NCBI GenBank assembly: GCA_009763385.1
Contig: CM019826.1
Span: 66,153,864 to 66,217,863 of the forward strand
Direction: 5' to 3'
DNA length: 64,000 nucleotides
Origin: Coix lacryma-jobi var. lacryma-jobi
Lineage: Eukaryota > Streptophyta > Magnoliopsida > Poales > Poaceae
The notes under the pieces are model-generated. The model was not told the DNA's origin. It saw only the letters and a program-made list of their open reading frames with translations, and made no database searches. Below, one piece after another: positions 1 to 9,363 of this stretch. Numbering within the stretch: position 1 is the first letter of the stretch; each line of letters starts with the position of its first letter. Position numbers and translations under genes: made by a program.

Positions 1-1285
1 CATCAAATTCAACATCATGCACTTCTTCAATAATACCACTAGCCAAGTTCCAAACTCTATATGCTTTGCTTGTTGTTGAATATCCAAGTAAGAATCCTTC
101 ATCACATTTCTTCTCAAATTTGCTCAATCTTGCACCTTTCTTCAATATATAACATTTGCAACCAAAAACTCTAAAGTATGCGATATTTGGCTTTCTTCCA
201 TTTAATAGCTCATATGGTGTCTTCTCTAGCATGCCATGGCAATAGAGACGGTTGCTGCAATAGCAAGCCGTATTGATAGCTTCGGCCCAAAAGGAATTAC
301 TGACATTGTATTCACTGAGCATAGACCTTGCCATATCAATCAAAGTTCTGTTCTTCCTTTCAACAATCCCATTTGATTGAGGAGTATACTTGGGTGAGAA
401 TTGATGTCCAATGCCAAAGTCATCACACAACTCATCAATTCTTGTATTCTTAAATTCACTCCCATTGTCACTTCTAACTTTCTTGATTGTTGTTTCAAAC
501 TCATTCTGACATTTCTTGACAAAAGTTTTGAAGATATCAAAAGTTTCACTTTTATCACTAAGAAAGAAGACCCATGTGTACCTAGTGTAATCATCCACTA
601 TCACAAAGCCATATTTACTTCCACGGATGCTAGTGTATGTTGTTGGTCCAAATAAATCCATGTGCAATAACTCAAATGCTTTGCTAGTACTCATCATGCT
701 TTTCTTAGGATGGGAGTTACCAACTTGTTTGCCAGCTTGACAAGAGCTACAAAGTTTATCCTTCTCAAAAGTGACATCTTTCAAGCCTCTAACTAAATCA
801 TGCTTCACTATTTTGTTCAACTGTTTCATTCCAACATGACCAAGCCTTCTATGCCATAACCAACCCAAACCAGATTTAGTGAACAAGCATGTTGACAGCT
901 GGGTTTCACTAGCATTGAAATCAACCAAGTATAGGTTCTCATATCTAAATCCTTTGAATATCAAATTAGAACCATCTACACTTATGATTTCTACATCATC
1001 AACTCCAAAAATGCATTTGAAACCAAGATCACACAACTGAGCAACTGACAGTAAATTGAAGTTCAAGCTCTCAACTAGCAACACATTGGAAATGCTCATG
1101 TCATTGGATATTGCAATCTTACCAAGCCCTTTAACCTTGCCTTTGCCATTGTCACCAAATGTGATAGAATCAAAACCATGATTGCCGCTTGAATTGATTG
1201 AATTGAACATTCTTGAATCCCCGGTCATATGTTGAGTGCACCCACTATCAAGCACCCAATGCCTCCCTCCGGCTTTATAGTTGAC
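1..1285 (-). CDS. pol: Copia pol polyprotein, partial (protease and integrase)
   Basis: About 428 residues are readable without interruption from just after a TAG at 1286-1288 to the window edge. Visible in order: aspartic protease motif VLDSGCTQHMTG near residues 14-25, a GAG-pre-integrase region with LWHRRLGHVG near 145, and the integrase core with catalytic Asp in HMDLFGP (about 207), Asp in RSDNGSEF (about 271) and Glu in VERKNRTL (about 310), a DD35E spacing. The frame continues into FRVFGCKCYILKKG, typical of the Copia integrase C-terminus. RT and RNase H must lie beyond the left edge. There is no ATG at the start; pol is in the +1 frame relative to gag and separated from it by a stop in both frames, so expression needs splicing or another recoding step. 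Confidence 0.88.
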
Positions 1286-1298
1286 CTACAAGAACAAA

Positions 1299-3338
1299 TC
1301 AATCCCTTTTAGGTACCCAAACCTTTTTGGGTCCTCCAAGATTAGTGACCAAACTCTTTGGTACCCAAATAGCTTTCTTCTTTGAGCCCACAATTGGTGT
1401 ACCAATGAATTTAGCTTTCATGCCATTAACACCCTTGGTAAGCAAATAACAAGAATAAAATTTAATAGAGGATACATTAGCGTTCTTGTTCTTGTTCTTG
1501 CAATATTGCTCTACATGCCCACTTTGCTTGCATCTAGTGCAAAACCGACCATTGCTCTTCACAAAACTAGTCTTCTGAGTAGCAAAAGCCGCCTTGCCAT
1601 TCTTGGGGGTATAGCCCAATTCCTCTTTGTTGAGAGAAAAACGTTGGCTACCCAAGCACTTAAGCAAGCGGGCCTCACCACCATAGGCTTTACCTAAGGC
1701 GTGAGTGAGCTCATTTACCTCCTTCTTCAATGTCTCATTTTCAACCATGAGTGAGGCATCACAAGTGAAGCCATCATCCATAGATGAAGTAGTAGTGGTA
1801 GATGATGAGCTACATGAAGGGTTAGTAGCAGCAATAATAATAGGCTTATAGAAAGATTCATCGATTATATCACAAGCTATGCCTATGTCACATGTTTTAA
1901 CCACTTTTTCAGTTTTAGCTTGATCAACAAGTGAGAAGTGAGCTTCCTTAAGCTTAGTGTGAGCATTGCCAAGCTCCTCATGGGCTTCCACTAGCCTCTC
2001 ATGAGTAGCATTGAGCTCCTCAAAGGATTGCTCAAGAGCTTTTAGTCTCTTTTGCAATTCTTTGCACTCTTTTCTCTTTTTATCGAAGTGTTCTCTAGCA
2101 TCATCAAGCATTTCAATTAATTCATCTTTAGTGGGTTCATCATTATCACTATCATCACTATCACTCTCATCATCATCAGATAGTACCTTTGTGGCCTTTG
2201 CCATGAAGCATGATGGAGTGTCAAAGATTGAAGACTTGTTGTTGATAGCAATACTTGCAAGTGCCTTCTTCTTGCTTGTCTTGCGATCTTCATTATCACT
2301 ATCGTTATCACTATCACTTGTGGATGCATCACTATCCCAAGTGACCATATATGATTCCCCCTTCTTCTTCTTTGTGTAATTCTTCTTTTCTTTCTTCTCC
2401 TTCTTCTTGTCCTTCTTTTTGTCATTATCATCATTCTCACTGTTGTATGGACATTGAGCAACAAGATGGTCCTTGCTACCGCACTTGAAGCACCTCCTTG
2501 GTTCATCCTTGTTCTTGTATGAAGTCTTCTTCCTCCTTGCCCGGTAGCCCTTCTTCTTCATGAATTTGCCAAACCTTTTGACAAATAGAGCCATCTCTTC
2601 ATCATCGTCATCACTGTCATTTGAGCAGTTATCTTCGCTAGAATCTTCTTTCTTTGCTTTGCCCTTGTTCTTTGATGATGATGTTGTGGCTTTGAATGCC
2701 ACACTCTTCTTCTTCTCATCATTCTTTACTTCTTGATCATTCTCATCTCTGTAGGTGTCATCGGTCATTACATCTCCAAGAACTTGGTTTGGTGTCATAG
2801 TGTCCAAACCGCTTCTTACAAGCAACGTGACTAACATGCCAAATCTGTTGGGAAGACATCTCAAGAATTTATGAGAGAAGTCTTTGTCCTTCACCTCTTC
2901 TCCAAGTGCTTTGAGATCATTGACAAGCACTTGAAGCCTATGGAACATCTCTGGAACACTTTCATCTTCATTCATCTTGAAGCTAGCAAACTTTTCTTTG
3001 AGAATGTATGCTTTTGCTCCTTTCACTGCTTGAGTGCCCTCAAATGATTCTTCCAATTTCTTCCAAGCATCATATGCCATCTCCAAATTTTTGATTTGCT
3101 CAAATACCCTCTCATCAACGGCATCATGAATAGCACTGAGAGCAATGTCATTGTTCTGCATCTTCTCTTCTTCGGCATTGGTGAGATGCTCCGGATCGAC
3201 TATCTCAATCTTGACATCCACAACTTGCCATATCTTTCTATTGATTGACTTTAAATGAGTGGTCATTTTTGCCTTCCAATAGCTATAGTTTGTGCCATCA
3301 AATTGGGGTGGCCTTTTGGTGTTGTTGATATGAGCCAT
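1299..3338 (-). CDS. gag: Sirevirus gag (nucleocapsid/capsid protein), intact
   Basis: A 679-residue frame starting 57 nt inside the LTR end. The N-terminus carries the plant Copia gag signature PPQFDGTNYSYWKAKM (residues about 10-25). A first zinc knuckle CFKCGSKDHLVAQC lies near residue 280, flanked by Lys-rich and Asp/Ser-rich tracts; a coiled-coil-like stretch follows at about 415-475; a second knuckle CTRCKQSGHVEQYC lies near 600. The C-terminus contains GPKKVWVPKRD and a TGA stop. Length and the two-knuckle layout fit Sirevirus gags. The product should bind and package genomic RNA in cytoplasmic particles. No premature stop is seen. Confidence 0.9.
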   Translation of the reverse strand: MAHINNTKRPPQFDGTNYSYWKAKMTTHLKSINRKIWQVVDVKIEIVDPEHLTNAEEEKMQNNDIALSAIHDAVDERVFEQIKNLEMAYDAWKKLEESFEGTQAVKGAKAYILKEKFASFKMNEDESVPEMFHRLQVLVNDLKALGEEVKDKDFSHKFLRCLPNRFGMLVTLLVRSGLDTMTPNQVLGDVMTDDTYRDENDQEVKNDEKKKSVAFKATTSSSKNKGKAKKEDSSEDNCSNDSDDDDEEMALFVKRFGKFMKKKGYRARRKKTSYKNKDEPRRCFKCGSKDHLVAQCPYNSENDDNDKKKDKKKEKKEKKNYTKKKKGESYMVTWDSDASTSDSDNDSDNEDRKTSKKKALASIAINNKSSIFDTPSCFMAKATKVLSDDDESDSDDSDNDEPTKDELIEMLDDAREHFDKKRKECKELQKRLKALEQSFEELNATHERLVEAHEELGNAHTKLKEAHFSLVDQAKTEKVVKTCDIGIACDIIDESFYKPIIIAATNPSCSSSSTTTTSSMDDGFTCDASLMVENETLKKEVNELTHALGKAYGGEARLLKCLGSQRFSLNKEELGYTPKNGKAAFATQKTSFVKSNGRFCTRCKQSGHVEQYCKNKNKNANVSSIKFYSCYLLTKGVNGMKAKFIGTPIVGSKKKAIWVPKSLVTNLGGPKKVWVPKRD

Positions 3339-3380
3339 TTTGACACCAAAGGTTGTTAAGCCTCAAATAAACGGTGACCT

Positions 3381-3393
3381 TGCTCCGATACCA
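3381..3393 (-). other. Primer binding site of element A (tRNA-iMet type)
   Basis: The minus strand reads TGGTATCGGAGCA, complementary to the 3' end of plant initiator methionine tRNA, two bases inside the LTR boundary. It sets the 5' LTR edge at 3396. Confidence 0.85.
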
Positions 3394-4276
3394 ATTGAAA
3401 GGTCCTAAATGGCTAGAGGAGGGGGGTGAATAGCCTATAAAAATTTCTACAACAACACTTAAACAAACTAGTTAGACCACTAAATGGCGAAGCGAAGTTT
3501 GCGCTAGCTCTACACAGATGCAAGCCACCTATTCACAATTCTAGATAACCATAAACTCTAAGTCACACAATATCAAAGGAACTATTCAACAACTAAATAA
3601 GCAATAATGTATATCACTACACAAGATAAGAGAATGTAACTAACAACAAGGTATAATATTAACTTGCAAGAAAGTAACAAATGTAAGTACAAGAGATAGA
3701 GGTGTGTATACCGAGCCGGCAAGAGATTAATAAATGAATATCAAAGAATACCACGGAGACAAGTTGACACAATAATTTTTCCTCCGAGGTTCACTTGCTT
3801 GCCGGCAAGCTACGTCCCCGTTGTAGCGATACACCCACTTGGAGGTTCACGCGCTAATAGGCATCACACGCCTAACCCTTAATAGGGTGCCGCACAACCA
3901 ACACAAGATGGGGATCCACAAGCTACGAGCAATCCACTAGACTTACCTTTGGCGCTCCGCCGGGGAAGGTACAAGAAACCCCTTACAAATCACCGGGAGA
4001 TGGCCACGAACAATCACCACTCGTGCCTAATCTCCTCCGCTGCTCCAAACCGTCTAGGTGGCGGCAACCACCAATAGTAATAAGAATATCCGCAGCGACA
4101 ACAATCGCCAAGTGCCACTAGATGCAAACTCACAAGCAAATGCACTTGGATCTCTCAATCTCACTTGGATTCGCACTAACAAGCAAAGAGATCGGAGGGA
4201 GGGATTAGATCTTGCTCAAGAGGATGTTCAAGAAGTCAGAGAGTCAAGAAGCTATCCCCAAAGGCGGCCACGGTCA

Positions 4277-4283
4277 ATTTATA
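4277..4283 (-). promoter_or_regulatory. TATA-like box in LTR A
   Basis: TATAAAT on the minus strand inside CCCTATAAATTGACC. It lies about 40 bp downstream, in the transcription direction, of the palindrome array, a sensible place for the core promoter of the LTR. Confidence 0.6.
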
Positions 4284-4324
4284 GGGAGGGGAGGACGGCA
4301 GCCCGAACCCTACTTTTCTGCGCT

Positions 4325-4915
4325 TGGTCGGTAGTACCGACCCCTCCTGGGCGGTAGTACCGATAGAGTCAAACTAGCCGTTTAACATACGTCCCGCTGA
4401 TTTAGGCGAAGCACCGACTCTCTGGTCGGTACCTCCGAGGTCGGTAGTACCGGCCCTATGGCGGTACTACCGGCAGGCTACTTCCGGATCTACACAGAAC
4501 GCATTCAAAACTTCCTCCTGGCCTTTGAACTACCGATCCCCTGGTCGGTACTTTCGAGCCCGGTGGTACCGGCCCTATGGCGGTACCACCGCCAGGTCAA
4601 CTTCCACTCAACTCAGAGAGCTCCGCAAACTTGCCAAGCACCGGCCTTGGGTCGGTAGCACCGGGTGCGGTACTACCGAGGTTATGGCGGTACTACCGGT
4701 AGGCCATTTTCAAATCTACACAGAGAGCCTCGCGAAATCCTTTAGAGCCACGGTACCACCGACCCTCTGGTCGGTACCACCGCCGGCGGTAGTACCGAGG
4801 TAATGGCGGTACTACCGCCAGGCCAAAAACGCCCCAACACAGAGAGGGCTGCACGCAGCACCTATGGACGGTACCACCGACCACCCTGGTTGGTACCACC
4901 GACCATACACAGAAA
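4325..4915. repeat. Palindrome array of CGGTANTACCG motifs in LTR A
   Basis: About 17 copies of a degenerate palindromic 11-mer, such as CGGTAGTACCG, CGGTACTACCG and CGGTACCACCG, at irregular spacing. Clusters of palindromes just upstream of the LTR core promoter are a known hallmark of Sireviruses; the core here differs from the CGGACAGTCCG type in LTRs B, C, D and F. Confidence 0.8.
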
Positions 4916-5424
4916 ACTTCATTTTCTTCTCTGTGTTGATCCAAAACAACTCCAACAACTTCTCCTTTGCAAATGTGCTAACACCAACAAGTGTACAACA
5001 TCATGTGCATGTGTGTTAGCATTTTCACAAACATATTCAAAGGATACAAGTTAGCACACTAGGTCCTAATGCATATGCATGTATGAATCCACCTAGTGGC
5101 ACTTGATAACCGTGATCACTGAGATATTCTCCTCTTAATAGTACGGCTATCTATCCTAAATGCACTCACACCCTCTACGGTGTCTTGAGTGCCAAAACAA
5201 AATTCCTATTTATACCTTTGCCTTGATCTCCATAGGATTTTGTTTTTCTCTTCTTCTTCTTCCAAATGTGGAGCACTTGATCTATCTTTTGGTCATTACC
5301 ACCAATACCATGATCATCATTTAGCTCCCGTACTTGGAGTGTACCAACCTAGCTCATAAACACTTCATGACAAGGTTAGTACTCTAGGTGACATCAATTA
5401 TCCAAAACCAAACAAGGACTTTCA

Positions 5425-5720
5425 CCCTCGTGATAGCTTTGAAGCTTCACCTAGATCTCTCGTGCTGTCTCAAGCTCTGAGATACGTTCGAACTCAGGAA
5501 GGGAGAGGCTGGCCAGGAGAGCATTACGAGCCTTGGAGTTGGCCTCGTGTTGGTCAATCTGGATCTGACCCACACGAGCCGCAAGGACTACGTATTCAGC
5601 GTTCTCACATATTTCCTAGACAGAAGATCCGATGCTGTTGAGATAAGCACGCATCTGAATCTTCCAATAGGGATAGTTCGTTCCATCGAACCACAGAGCC
5701 TTGCTGTTACCTCGTTCCAT
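5425..5720 (-). pseudogene. gag: Sirevirus B gag, N-terminal remnant
   Basis: The minus strand from ATG at 5720-5718 encodes a start similar to gag of elements C and D, with LWFDGTNYPYWKIQMRAYL near the N-terminus and YVVLAARVGQIQIDQH following. It is cut at 5425 by insertion of element A. Two Trp codons appear as TAG (near residues 35 and 89), so it was probably dead before or after the insertion. The remainder of B would lie left of A, outside the window. Confidence 0.8.
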
Positions 5721-5768
5721 GTCGCCCTTAGGATCCGAAACCGATTAAGGTAGGAGAGATCCTTAACC

Positions 5769-5782
5769 GGCTCCGATACCAA
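5769..5782 (-). other. Primer binding site of element B
   Basis: TTGGTATCGGAGCC on the minus strand, complementary to initiator Met tRNA, directly inside the LTR that starts at 5784. Confidence 0.8.
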
Positions 5783-5783
5783 T

Positions 5784-7227
5784 TGAAGGACCAGATTAGC
5801 GACCCGAGGGGGGGGTGAATGGGAGCCTCAAATTCAACTCGTGAATAGTATGGCCCTTGTCCCAGAAAGTCACCCAAAAGCAAAGACTCAAAACGACCAG
5901 AGAGTTCACGACCTACGAGTAGGTGGATACCCATGGAGATGTCCTAGTGGTACAGCGGAACCTCCGGAGAAACCCCAAAAGCAGTTGCCAAAATCTCGGA
6001 GCAAAACTGTAAAGACTGCAGGTTCGCGGACTGTCCGGGGTTAGGATCCCGGACTGTCCGCCCAACGCCGGACTGTGCGACACTGGAAGTCCGGACTGTC
6101 CGCCGGGAAAAGACGAGAAACAGGACTGTTCTGCAGGTCTGCTGGAATGGTCCCGGACTGTCCGCGGGTTTGTACCGCGGACTGTCCGCCGTTCACTCAA
6201 CAGTGAACAGTCAGGGGTCTGCTCCTGACTGAACCTGAAGAAACCCGATCCGCGGACTGTCCGCTGTCAGGGGCGCGGACTGTCCGCCACCACCCAGAAA
6301 ACACAATCTTGCTCGGGCTCAAGAACAACTCCAAATCGATCTCAACCAAATCGAGAGGAACTTCGATCCAACTCCTCCCAGATGATCCTCTATGTATTGG
6401 GGTGCTAATCCGAGGAAATCATCGCACCAAACCAAGTCAATCAAGAGAAATTCGTGGATCACTGAGAAAGGGGGAAGAACGAGGAACAAACACGAAATCA
6501 ACCCGATCTATGGATTTGTGAGGTTAGAAGAGAATCCCTTCTGTAGAAAGAAGGGGCTCACGACCAAGAACGAATTGATTCAAGTGGAATCAAAAATCAT
6601 CTCGCGGAGAGGAAGAACGAAGCAAATCTCCGGGAGATGAAAAACCAAAACGTGAAGAACACAATACACGATTTGATTTCAGCCAAAATTCCTCCACACG
6701 AGGAGACAACGAGAATACGGTCTCGTTTGCTCAAAAGATCCAAATACACAAAGGTATGATTCCCGTCTCTGTGGATCGCTTGCAGCGAGGTATGATTAGA
6801 ACCTAAGCGAGGGCTAGAGAGACAGAGCTCAAGAACAAATGACTGCAAGGATAGAGAGAGAGAGGAGGGGTGCCTCTCTTATTTATAGCCTAAAACAATA
6901 ATCCCCTTACTACCCCTAGATACATGAGCGAAACGGCCAACCCTAGGGGTATCCCAATCCAACTCTGCTGATAGTTGATCTGACGGCCACGCGCCTTCCT
7001 CATCCTTAGCTTCGCCTCGACGCAAGCCTCAGGATGCCGCCACGTGCCGCCCAGTCGACCGCCGCGCCTACCTCGTGGATAGCCTCGCCTCCGCGCCAGC
7101 CTCTCCACGCCGCCACACGTCGACAGTCCTTTTTGTGGACCTCCCCCCGGTTTTGAGGCCGAAACCAGGAAACCTGGGCCTTCCCCCAGTTTTGAGGCCG
7201 AAACCAAAAAACCTGTCCTCAGGCTGA
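5784..7227 (-). repeat. 5' LTR of Sirevirus B, 5'-truncated
   Basis: Starts TGAAGGACC next to the primer site. Matches the reverse complement of solo LTR F (31045-31855 and 43891-44241), but the part corresponding to the first roughly 550 bp of F is missing: B stops at 7227 where C begins. It carries CGGACTGTCCG palindromes at about 6025-6290 and, on the minus strand, a TATAAATA box at 6880-6887. Confidence 0.82.
6880..6887 (-). promoter_or_regulatory. TATA box in LTR B
   Basis: TATAAATA on the minus strand within GGCTATAAATAAGAGAGG, upstream (in the B direction) of the palindrome cluster. Sequence evidence only. Confidence 0.6.
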
Positions 7228-7605
7228 TGCATGGGTGTATGCCGAGTCTCTGAGTGATGAGTGATTGTCAACTGGGATGATGCGCATGTTCTTTGGCTTG
7301 TGTTGTGCAGGTGTCGAGCACGGATGCAGTGATCAGAGGCAAGGTGAAGGTCAAGTAGAGATGTGCCGTGCCGATGGACCGAGAGTGGCGAACGGCGGAC
7401 GTGAGGCTTGGAATGAGGGACCGGTGGCCCGAGGATCAGCTGTGGTGGCTGGCAGCCTGGGACAGCGACGAGCGAAGACTTGCGGTCATGTGTTGCCTGA
7501 GTCATGGACTTGGGGACACGTGTCGGTGGACGGGGTGCACGGGTGGTGCATCCCCTCTACGACGTCGGTTTGGTGGTAGAGCCAGAGAAAAACCATCGAG
7601 TGGAC

Positions 7606-7840
7606 GGTTTCCAGGTTTGGGCCACAAAACCTGGGCGCGGATGGTTTCCGAGTTTGGCCACAAAACTTGGGCTGAGGACGGTTTCCAGGTTTGGGCCTCA
7701 AAACCTGGGCGCTGCGGGTTTGCTGAGTTTGGGCCTCAAAACTCAGATGCTGGTGGGCTGGTTTCCCGGTTTGGGCCTCAAAACTGGGGGTTGGCTGTGA
7801 AGGCTGGTTTCCCGGTTTGGGCCTTTAAACCGGGGGTGCG
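7606..7840. repeat. Hairpin array in LTR C (GGTTTGGGCC-NNN-AAAACC units)
   Basis: Six successive imperfect palindromes of about 25 bp, each of the form CCAGGTTTGGGCC then ACAAAACCTGG or a variant (CCGAGTTTGG..CAAAACTTGG, CTGAGTTT..AAACTCAG, CCCGGTTT..AAACCGGG), spaced roughly 40-50 bp. The same array recurs at 17123-17352 (C 3' LTR), 31465-31675 (F), 33384-33655 and 43185-43455 (D), and partly at 7140-7215 (B). Confidence 0.8.
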
Positions 7841-8626
7841 ACATCCAGGAAAAGGACGCGAAGCGGTGGCGGCACGTGGCGGCAATCGGGAGGTTGCGTC
7901 GAGGCAACGCTACGAGTTGTGCGGGCGTGGCCGTCGGATCTACCTACCACCAAGTTGGTCCAGAATAACCTTAGGGTTTAGCTGGTTCGCTCTGTAAGTA
8001 GAGAGAGGTAGAATAGGAATTGAGTAGGAATTAGGAATAGGTTAAGTAGGGGAAGACACCCTCCTCCCCATCTATCTCAGTTCATTTGCTCTTTGCACTT
8101 AGGGTTTCCTGCTCTCCCAATCCCCTGCTGTAGCTAGCTGAGATCCGCAGAGAACCATACCTCTGTGTACTGGAGACTTTGAGGAAGTGAGGCCGTAACC
8201 TCACTGTTGTAGCGTGTGCTAGCCACACGGTTGCAGATCAATGTGTTGATTCGCGTTTTGGTTCGTGTTCTTCGCGTTCTTCGTTTCTCCACGATTTTCC
8301 CATCACTCGATCTCTCTCCCTACTGCGTCTTTGCGAAATCCGTTTGAATCAACTTGTTTGTATTTGAAAGGAGATCATTTCCTCCGAAGGAATTTATCTA
8401 ACTCCTTACGAACAAGTAGATCAGGTTGATTTCGTTTTCGTGGCGCTTTTTCGTTCTTCGTCCTCCCCTCTTGATTTCCCGGTGTTGGAGTTGATTTGAG
8501 CGGATGATTTCTTGGGGATAGTCTCCTAACTACTCCGTGATCGTCCTCTCCAAGTTTGGGAACGTGGGATTTTGGATTGAATCTATTTGGGTAAAGGGCG
8601 ACCAAAATTGCCCTCACTGGGAGTTG

Positions 8627-8885
8627 GCGGACAGTCCGCCGTCCCAGCCGCGGACAGTCCGCGCGTCGGGGACGAGCCGGACCAGTGGCCCTGTTCTTCG
8701 GCTGTTTGGCTTTTTCTTGACCGGCGGACAGTCCGCAGGTGTAGGTCGCAGACAGTTCGGGAACGTCCAGAGGACTTGCAGCAGCACTGTTGTTTTGCGT
8801 TTTCTGCCGGCGGACAGTCCGCCACTGAACCGCGGACAGTCCGGCCTTGGGCGGACAGTCCGGGACTCTATGTCCGGACAGTCCG
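8627..8885. repeat. CGGACAGTCCG palindrome array in LTR C
   Basis: Eight copies of GCGGACAGTCCGC or close variants between 8627 and 8885. The same motif class occurs in the C 3' LTR (18150-18415), B (about 6025-6290), F (31697-31835 and 43917-44000) and D (32270-32615, 42070-42420). It matches the type of palindrome recalled from Sirevirus LTRs. Confidence 0.82.
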
Positions 8886-9302
8886 GAATTTGGGTGAAGC
8901 TTCCGGTTGTGTGCGTTTGCTCTCCCGGCTTCCTCGCTTGGTTTTCGGACTTCTCGTTTGGCCTTGTAGTTGACCAAGGAACCTCTCTAGGTATCTTTGC
9001 TACTTGTTAGCATCAGTATTTGGAGATTTCTCGACGTAGCCGTCTATCTACATTCGAGACTTGGTTTTTGAGGGTCGAACTTGTTCGAGTGCTTTTGCCG
9101 TTTGGTTCGCAATTGTCTTGTGGTGCCTCGCTGTGATCCTAGAGATCATCCACCCTCTTCCAAGGGTCGTGGGCATCACGGTTTCGGTCATAGCTCTTGG
9201 GGGTTGATTTTGGGACATTTGGCCAAAGTTTCGAGAGAAATTTTTGAGCTCCCATTCACCCCCCCTCTGGTTGCCTTGCTAGTGCTTTCTCGGTCCTTCA
9301 AT

Positions 9303-9314
9303 TGGTATCGGAGC
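9303..9314 (+). other. Primer binding site of element C
   Basis: TGGTATCGGAGC, complementary to the 3' end of initiator Met tRNA, two bases after the LTR end. Confidence 0.88.
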
Positions 9315-9363
9315 GGGTTAAGGATCTTCCACCTTAGCCGGTTCCAGATCCACAGAAGGCGAC

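Larger units (their letters stand above)
1..5424 (-). mobile_element. Sirevirus-type Copia element A, 5' part, nested in element B
   Basis: Read on the minus strand, this is 5' LTR (3396-5424), primer site, gag, then protease and integrase running off the left window edge. The order protease-integrase before RT, the gag with two CCHC knuckles, the roughly 2-kb LTR and the palindrome array upstream of the TATA box fit the Sirevirus (SIRE/Maximus) lineage of Copia elements. gag and the visible part of pol have no stop or frameshift, so A looks younger than the other elements here. Its LTR end at 5424 abuts the gag of element B, so A inserted into B; the other end and the target duplication lie outside the window. 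Confidence 0.9.
3396..5424 (-). repeat. 5' LTR of Sirevirus A
   Basis: 2029 bp. On the plus strand it starts TGAAAGGTCC and ends GGACTTTCA, so the ends form an imperfect inverted repeat of the TG...CA type. It contains a palindrome array (4325-4915), a TATA-like box (4277-4283, minus strand) and the conserved GGGGGGTGAATAG string near its 3' end. The partner LTR is outside the window. Confidence 0.88.
7228..9300 (+). repeat. 5' LTR of Sirevirus C
   Basis: Ends CGGTCCTTCA followed by the primer site. The 5' terminus TGCATGGG lacks about 6 bp compared with the 3' LTR and with LTR D (TGCGGATACATGGG). It contains a hairpin array at 7606-7840 and a CGGACAGTCCG palindrome array at 8627-8885. No clear TATA box is visible at the position where LTR B has one. 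Confidence 0.88.

Noticed and set aside
2011..2506. Frames of 122 and 129 residues overlapping gag A
   Set aside because: Shadow frames produced by the Ser/Asp/Lys-rich repeats of gag; no independent support.
4058..5054. Frames of 66-99 residues in LTR A
   Set aside because: Products of translating the CGGTANTACCG palindromes; both strands open, no start context or homologue.
7368..7997. 209-residue frame in LTR C and similar frames at 16885-17304, 33519-34040, 43318-43839 and 43457-43981
   Set aside because: They lie wholly inside LTRs; the repeated VWASKPGR-like peptides are just the translation of the hairpin array, and overlapping frames are open on both strands.
8627..8885. CRISPR-like array (also 53227-53515)
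   Set aside because: Spacing is irregular, repeats are short dyads or contiguous tandem units, there are no unique equal-length spacers, and the context is plant retroelement LTR.
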